Source: Ophiura sarsii
Taxonomy: Eukaryota > Echinodermata > Ophiuroidea > Amphilepidida > Ophiuridae
Length of the DNA stretch: 64,000 nt
Reading direction: 5' to 3'
NCBI GenBank assembly: GCA_035610835.1
Contig: CM069449.1
Span: 44,350,768-44,414,767 of the forward strand
Below are positions 57,881-64,000 of this stretch, one piece after another. The notes beneath the pieces were generated by a model that ran no database searches, had not been told where the DNA came from, and saw only the letters and a list, made by a program, of their open reading frames with translations. The number at the start of each line of letters is the position of its first letter. The stretch's first letter is position 1. Made by a program: the position numbers and the translations under genes.

Positions 57881-58309
57881 TTAAGCCAGCAAGGAAAGAC
57901 CAACAAGGGGAATACAGCGTTCGAAATAGCGGTCATCCGGTCATCCGAAATGACCAAATTTACCGACAGATAACCAGTTTTTCCTTGCCGAAATGTTGTT
58001 GGCACCAAAATGTATGATTAAATAGTAACTGTTAATTTGAGCTCAAATTTCCATCATTTCAACACATTTATACTTCAGTTGTAATTTGTAAATAGTAAAT
58101 CTGATTTGTTTAGATGGCTACTAATCTCTGACCGCTATCATTTTCTCCCGCTGTAATCGAGAATATTTTTGCACTTTTATAGAGCCCGGTTGTTTTTCTG
58201 CTGAATAAAATTACACGTACTCGCCGAAAACCGTGAGTTGGACGACGGACCGACGGTCTGTGTTTAGGAAAATATAATTTGTATTCACACTTTCACACTT
58301 TTAAGAAAC

Positions 58310-58820
58310 CACGTGTTTAGATTTAGTTTAGTTTAGTTTAGTTTTTATTTGGCATCACAACATATACAAATAACAAATCACACGAGTATAAAATTATAAT
58401 AACATTCAATAAATAACGCATATCACAATGCCATCCCAAACTGGAACGGCAAACACCACAACACCAAAAGTTGCAAGGCCAGGATAGCCCATAAAAGCCA
58501 GCTACATGAGCAGGCTTATTTCCAATGGAGTCACAAAACAACACAACAAGAGGGCCATGGACGTGGAGTAACATAAACAAAATGACATTGGACACATTGG
58601 ACAATATAAGCCTACACACGTATAAAATCTGCAGATTCCTGCTTCAGAGCGCAATCAGCCAGGTGTTTTGTCACAGCCTTTTTAAATTCCATCTTCCTGC
58701 GTATGGTCTGGATATGTGGTGGCAGGGCGTTCCAGTCTAAGATGACTATGAATCTCTTACCCCTATCATTCACTCTCATTGTATGAACTGCCTCATCTAC
58801 CGAGTGCCTTCGAAACGCGA
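58310..58820 (-). pseudogene. LINE 3' end with (AAACT)n tail
   Basis: On the minus strand from about 58790 the frame reads AVHTMRVNDRGKRFIVILDW, then NALPPHIQTIRRKMEFKKAV and TKHLADCALKQE before a stop near 58615. W-N-A-L-P followed by F-K-K-A and a charged tail is the usual end of CR1/L2-type reverse transcriptases. The 3' untranslated region ends in four AAACT-type repeats at 58321-58342. Only the last few hundred bases survive. Confidence 0.75.
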
Positions 58821-59278
58821 TTACAGTTAATTTCAGTATTCGATGCTTATAACTTTGTCTTCATAAACGGTGATATTTCTCTTTCGGGTTTGCAAAATGG
58901 GGGGGTGTAGGTTCAAAAAATGTGTCTATTTGGATTACACCCCCTCCACACACACAAAAAATTTTTAGCGACGGTCCATCCCCCAACTGGCAGTAGTTTC
59001 CCCCGACTGGCAGTAGGTTCCCCCGACTGTAGACCAAACTGGGGGGGGGCCTAGGCCCCCCCCCCCCCCATCCCCCCTTTGCGCACGCCACTGTGTATAA
59101 GGCCCAAAAAAAGGAGTTGTGTTGCCCTCATCCGGCCGGGTCAAAATTTCGAGAATGTGGGCTGGGTATTTTTTTAAATATTTTTTTAAAAGAATTTCTT
59201 CTTCTTTTTTAAGATTTTTTTTTTTTTTCCAAGATGGACATGTGTGAGAAATTATCAAAAGTAAATGATGACACGTGT

Positions 59279-59838
59279 CAGGTGCTCTTAAAGTTTCGAA
59301 ACTTTTCTGATTTAAACATCTCGGACGCTATTACGTGTTCGATGATTTTCAAATTTACAGTGAACCAACATCAAAATCGAGCCCACTCATCTCATCAGGT
59401 ATAGTAAATAATGTGGCATGGCATTGGCAGCCCGAAAAATTGATATAAAAATAATTCTAAACTTACGTTATGTTATAAGAAGAGGCTGCCTGGAAATGTT
59501 AGTGTAACTTCGTCGAGAGTTGTCTCTATAAGTGCAAGGTCCGACTTGTGCAAAGAGCAAGGTCTGCTGCTGGTGTCAGGTGCTCTTAAAGTTTCGAAAC
59601 TTTTCTGATTTAAACATCTCGGACGCTATTACGTGTTCCGTGATTTTCAAATTTACAGTGAACCAACATCAAAATCGAGCCCACTCATCTCATCAGGTAT
59701 AGTAAATAATGTGGCATTGGCAGCCCGAAAAATTGATATAAAAACAATTCTAAACTTACGTTATGTTATAAGAAGAGGCTGCCTGGAAATCTTAGTGAAA
59801 CTTGGTCAAGAGTTGTCTCTATAAGTGCACCGACTTGT
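59279..59838. repeat. 298-bp tandem duplication
   Basis: CAGGTGCTCTTAAAGTTTCG starts at 59279 and again at 59577, and both copies run to AGAGTTGTCTCTATAAGTGC. Differences are few (an extra CATGG in copy 1, point changes). A 63-codon plus frame reads through copy 2 (SKSSPLISSGIVNNVALAAR) but has no recognised domain. It may be a duplicated piece of a mobile element. Confidence 0.8.
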
Positions 59839-60153
59839 TTGCTGTTGGCGTTAAGAATGATTTCGGATTGACTACACAGGCGTTTTATATCCCCATGTAC
59901 AATTTAGGTGCTATGTGTGTTGCGTTGGCCAGGACAGTTCTCAGCGGGGAATCTCCTTCCGCGCAGTGAGTCAATCAGAGACCGTCTTTTACAAGCAGCC
60001 GGATGTCACAATCTCGAAAACTGTTATGGACCAATCAGCGTACTTCTATTTAGATTTTTTTTTATTTTAGACGTTATAAAAACAACTTAGAAATAGATAC
60101 TTCGTATAAGAGGTGCGGATAATATTTATCTATCTTATCTATCAAGGCGATAC

Positions 60154-60302
60154 ATGCCGTCTGATCACTCTGCTGTTATATGTAATTTAAATATTGCACG
60201 ACCAAAGCCAGCAAAAATGAAAATATCTTTACGTAAATTGCATGATATAGATTTAGATGTCTTTCGACATGATATATTAAATTCGTCTTTGTACATGGAT
60301 GT
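60154..60302 (+). pseudogene. LINE endonuclease C-terminal fragment
   Basis: The frame reads PSDHSAVICNLNIARPKPAK followed by SLRKLHDIDLDVFRHDIL. SDH-(A)V-x-C is the final catalytic block of the AP-like endonuclease in non-LTR retrotransposons, and RK-IDLD-F is the usual linker after it. The frame is interrupted at about 60303 by fold-back E. The upstream endonuclease core was not found. Confidence 0.7.
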
Positions 60303-60344
60303 GCTACCAGGACGATATATCCCGTATTGCGTTGTTGGCAGACT

Positions 60345-61552
60345 GCTACCAGGACGATATATTCCGTATTGCGTTGTTGGCAGAATAACAGCTCTGATTG
60401 GTTAAATAGAGATTTGGGTTGATCCATTATCATTTTCAGGGGTTGGTGGTAGTGGTGATGGGTGGATAGGGTAGCGGTAGGTTTTGGATTATGGGTTGGA
60501 AGGGGAGTGTTTGGGGGTTAACATGCCTTTTTGGTGGTTCCAGTGTAATTTTGGTGGTTCCCAGTGTTTTGGGCTCCAAGTTGTTTAAGTGTTCAAGAAA
60601 TATATGTTGGGTGGGGGTATATGGTGAATAAGGAGGGGTTGACAAATTGTCTTTTTTGATGGTTCCCAGTGTTATTTTGGTAGTTACCAGTGTTTGGGGT
60701 TCCAAGTTGATTAAGTGTTCAATAAATATACGTTGGGTGGGGGTATATGATGAATAAGGAGGGGTTGACAAATTGTCTTTTTGGTGGTTCCCAGTGTTAT
60801 TTTGGTGGTTCCCAGTGTTTGGGGTTCCAAGTTGTTAAGTACCCAATAAAATAGTTTGGGGTGTGCTAGGGTGTGGTGTATTAGGAGGGGTTGGGTTGAA
60901 TAAATTGTCCATTTTGTTCAGTGGTTCATATCGTTTTGTTGGTTCCGAGTGGTGCAAGTGTCAACCCACCTTGAGCTCATTGACTATATCCCTGATGACC
61001 AATAACCCAACTATTGAGCATTTAAACCACCTGAAACCCAAAACACTGGGACCCACAAAATGCCTCAGGGAACCACCATAATGACACAGGGAACCACCGT
61101 AATGGGTCACTTTGTCAACCCACACTTTACTTATTAAGCACAACTCATTCCGACTCTACAAATATCCTCATTGAGCACTTACACAACTTAAAACACTGGG
61201 AACCACCAAAATGATGCTCAGGACCACTCAAAAGGGCCCTTTTGTCAACCCCCTCCTTATTCCCCTTTTACTACCCAACCCCGACATATACTCAATGAGC
61301 ACTTAAATAACTTGGAACCCAAAAACTGGGAATCACCTAAATGATACTGGGAACCACCAAATAGAAATCTTATTAACCCATCCCCTCTCCTCCTCCCTTG
61401 CACCCATAACCCAACACTTAGACTCGCCCTTTTCCCCATCCACCACCATCCCCAACCCCTAAAAGTAATAATGGATCAACCCAAATCTCAATTTAACCAA
61501 TCAGAGTTGTTATTCTGCCAACAACGCAATACGGTATATATCGCCTGGTAGC
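60345..61552. mobile_element. Fold-back element E, ~1.2 kb, repetitive arms
   Basis: GCTACCAGGACGATATATTC on the left corresponds to the inverse at 61552, and pairing continues through GTTGTTGGCAGAATAACAGC and TTGATCCATTAT. The left terminus is doubled (60303 and 60345, 42 bp apart). The arms consist of ~125-bp units with GGTGGTTCCCAGTGTT and GGAGGGGTTGACAAATTG, about three in the left arm and their inverses in the right. No ORF of interest. Confidence 0.75.
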
Positions 61553-61636
61553 AATGTTAATTACAACGCAATACGTTTTTATATTGCTTAGTTGCCAAAT
61601 GCCTAATAACCAATCAGATTACACCATTTGTATCTA

Positions 61637-62702
61637 CACTCGTCAAAAGAAGTTCCTTGACACTCATTGAAGTTCAAATATTTCACATAAATATTTAATA
61701 TAAATTAAACAATTGCATGTCAAAATAAGCAGACAATAATTCTCTATCATGTCTGTATGAAATTAAGATGTACGCATTCATGCATGGCTGAGCACATTCA
61801 TTAAGCAATGTGCGTAAAAGGATTGCAAGAAATGAGCATTTAGAGTCATTTGAATGGAGGGATTATCCAATTTTTTGCAATCTTCTTGCCATTGTCAAGT
61901 GAATGGGATCTGCCATGCATGAGTGATCATGTCTAAATTCCATGTTAAGCTGTTAGAGGATTACTTTCTGCTTATTTGATATACAATTATATATATGAAG
62001 AGGTTTTTTGCAAAAGGGCCTGCATCCACTTTGGCTCTTATTGAGAAAAAGTCAAAAAACTGTTTCTAATATTCAAGTTGAGCAATTGAAAAACTGAATG
62101 GATTATGAAAGAGGTACACTACATACTAATTTTAATTGAAATAAATTTCAAATGTGCTAGTTTTCAAAAAAAATTAAAATCATGTTTACATTTTTTGAAA
62201 ATTTGGATGTAGGCCCTTTTGCAACAAAACTCCATCTGTTTGTACATAGAAAAATAATACCACACACAGACAATCATTTATTTTAATCATTAAAAAAAAA
62301 AGAGTTTGATATAGAAATGTATAGGTCACAATCATATGTTTCAAGAAATAAAGTCATTTTTTTCAAAAGACCTACATCTCATTGTAAACAGCCATTGAAG
62401 TTGTTGTTTTGTTGCAAAAGGGCCTGTATCCCGATTTAATTCTGGATACAGGCCCTTTTGCAACAAAACAATAATTTCAATGGCTGTTTACAATGAGATG
62501 TAGGTCATTTTGAAAAAATGACTTTGTTTCCTTGAAACATATGATTTTTCCCTATACATTTCTATATCAAACTCACTTTTGAAAAAAATGCACCATAACC
62601 CTTTTGCAACAAAGCTCTTCATATATAATCATTTATATAATTATATATATTCTATAAAATATTAATTTAATTTAAGTGTCCAAGAACTTCTTTTGACGAG
62701 TG
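61637..62702. mobile_element. Fold-back element G with several palindrome axes
   Basis: The outer ends are CACTCGTCAAAAGAAGTTCC and its inverse (one mismatch). Inside, TTGCAAAAGGGCC words occur at about 62008 and 62412 in forward orientation, and at about 62209, 62450 and 62596 (the last degraded) in reverse. This yields nested hairpins, the strongest centred near 62437 with arms of about 130 bp. There is no coding sequence. It lies between two LINE endonuclease fragments of different families. Confidence 0.7.
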
Positions 62703-62820
62703 ATAAAATGATAATCATCTCAATATTAATATCTTATTCATATGCAAGCTTTATACTCTTTCCTCAGCGCGGCATACATATCTAATCTACTCTATCTATC
62801 TATTCTATTTACAAAAACTT

Positions 62821-63168
62821 ATGAAATATTTCAATCTTGTTGATATTTGGAGAAAAAGATGGCCCAATAAACGACAATTTACCTGGCGGCAATTATCTCT
62901 TGGTATTGCATCCAGATTGGATTATTGGTTAATAAAAGACAACTTAAACAATTATGTAGAATCAACTGATATTAGACCTTCTGTAAAATCAGACCATAAT
63001 GCTATTTCGTTGAAGCTAAGAAATGGTACACGAATAAACGGCCCTAGTTATTGGAAATTTAATGCATCGCTAACAACTGATATAGAATACATTGAAAGAA
63101 TCAAAAATGTTATAACAAATTGTTTATATGATTGTAACAGTCAGAAGCTGCGTTCAGACAGGCGTTAA
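62821..63168 (+). pseudogene. L1/Tx1-like endonuclease C-terminal fragment
   Basis: A 115-codon frame reads FNLVDIWRKRWPNKRQFTWR, then IASRLDYWLIKDNL, SDHNAISLKLRNGTR and GPSYWKFNASLTTDIEYIER. V-D-x-W-R, F-T-W, S-R-L-D-Y and S-D-H-x-A-I are the diagnostic C-terminal blocks of the AP-like endonuclease in L1/Tx1 elements, and G-P-x-Y-W-K-F-N is the conserved linker. The ORF ends where unrelated sequence starts (about 63145), so the reverse transcriptase is missing. Confidence 0.85.
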
Positions 63169-64000
63169 TTCGTCTAGAGTAAGATCGGATTAACGATTGT
63201 CCATGTTAAACTTCCGAGTAGTGACCGTGTGGACGGCACCCGTGTTAACTAATCCGACCTTACTCCGACCCAATTTAATCCTGAGATTTCTCAGGAGTAA
63301 CGCGCTTAACACGAGCTGCAGTTAGGATTAGCACGCCCGTGTGGATGCACTTAACACGATTTCTGGCGTAAACCTTCGCCAATGATGTAATGATGCCACA
63401 AACGCATCCGATGCTGCTCATCCCTATCAGATCGTCTGCCTTGAAAAATAATGCTGTTGCTATCAGCATAGGCATTAAATCTTGTATACACCATCCGAAA
63501 GAGGCGAAAAATTAGTAACAAAAAGAGAAATTTCGATCTTGAATTCATGTTTACAAGCGAGCGATAAATAAACCTAGCTGAAATAATCGAATAAAGAAAC
63601 CGACAATTTGGAAATAAGGGAATAATCGTATTGTCAACTGGAAACCAATGCTTAGTACCAGACTGCCAAAACCCCGTTGGGGGGGGGGGGGGGGGGGGGG
63701 GGGGTCAGTGATAGTAGCGTAGCCAGACGGGGGAAAGGGGGGGGGGGCAGAGTGCCCCCCCCCCCCGAAAAATAATTTGACCGGGAAATCGGGAACTAAG
63801 CGGAAAATCGGGAAGACAAAGGAAGGTAAAGAAAGGGAGAGAGGAAGGAAAGGAAAGGGAAAAAAGGGAAGGAAAGGAAAAAGGGACAGGGAAAGGAAGG
63901 AAAGGGAAAGGAAACGGACAGAAAGGAGAAAGGAAGACATGCAAAATGTGATATGGTATATACATTGTATGTGAAAAGTTACACATACAACAATTAGTAC
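63169..64000. other. Terminal stretch with homopolymer and purine tracts
   Basis: A G run lies at 63680-63704, a GTAGCGTAGCCAGACGGGG hAT-like head at about 63714, and a purine-only GGAAAGG tract at 63817-63925. GCGTTCAGACAGGCGTTAAT near 63152 may be the start of another inverted-repeat element. No gene is supported. The 129-codon frame on minus is a low-complexity translation. Confidence 0.5.

Noticed and set aside
63551..63986. 129- and 93-codon proline/phenylalanine-rich ORFs
   Set aside because: They translate the purine tract and the poly-G runs; low complexity only.

Overview
The window is animal nuclear DNA, AT-rich and intron-rich, with almost no protein-coding sequence. It looks like a marine invertebrate genome, most likely a deuterostome such as an echinoderm or hemichordate. 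That guess rests on canonical GT-AG introns, a conserved BTB-BACK gene, Penelope-like and non-LTR retroelement debris, many short inverted-repeat DNA elements, and a very common TAGGCCTA octamer. The species cannot be fixed from sequence alone.

Only one gene is well supported. It is a minus-strand BTB/BACK gene resembling the invertebrate 'serine-enriched protein' (gprs) family. Three phase-compatible exons lie at 19328-19109, 10753-10476 and 9706-9549. The N-terminal and C-terminal exons are not visible and may lie outside the window. The 8.36-kb intron between the first two exons consists almost entirely (about 95%) of one 7.9-kb fold-back element. An unassigned possible exon lies at 39350-39236 on the minus strand.

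The rest is layered transposable-element sequence. 1-1424: Penelope-like fragment joined head to head to an inverted copy of its own 5' end. 2.7-5.7 kb: GC-rich block of unknown origin. 5.7-9.5 kb: long-TIR and short MITE-like elements plus a hAT-like element with a perfect 8-bp target duplication. 10.9-18.8 kb: intronic fold-back A. 19.8-20.7 kb: small MITEs. 21.5-29.0 kb: fold-back B, arms of ~365-bp tandem units around a 21-bp minisatellite into which a LINE has inserted. 29.7-32.7 kb: TIR elements. 34.6-41.5 kb: two inverted copies of a family carrying repeated TAACGTAATAAACA motifs. 43.1-47.2 kb: TIR element with many AAACGTTT words. 47.7-50.4 kb: fold-back C, whose near-identical arms each hold two tRNA-like Pol III promoter modules. 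52.9-56.5 kb: TIR element with inverted satellite arms (D). 58.3-63.2 kb: LINE fragments broken by fold-backs E and G.

The most striking theme is the density of long fold-back DNA, meaning kilobase inverted arms built from tandem repeats. Several are flanked by plausible target duplications (GTA, TA, TAA, TTAA, 8 bp) and none has a recognisable transposase ORF. They are probably non-autonomous elements mobilised in trans and are potential sources of long double-stranded RNA. All coordinates of repeats were judged by eye and ends may be off by a few bases.
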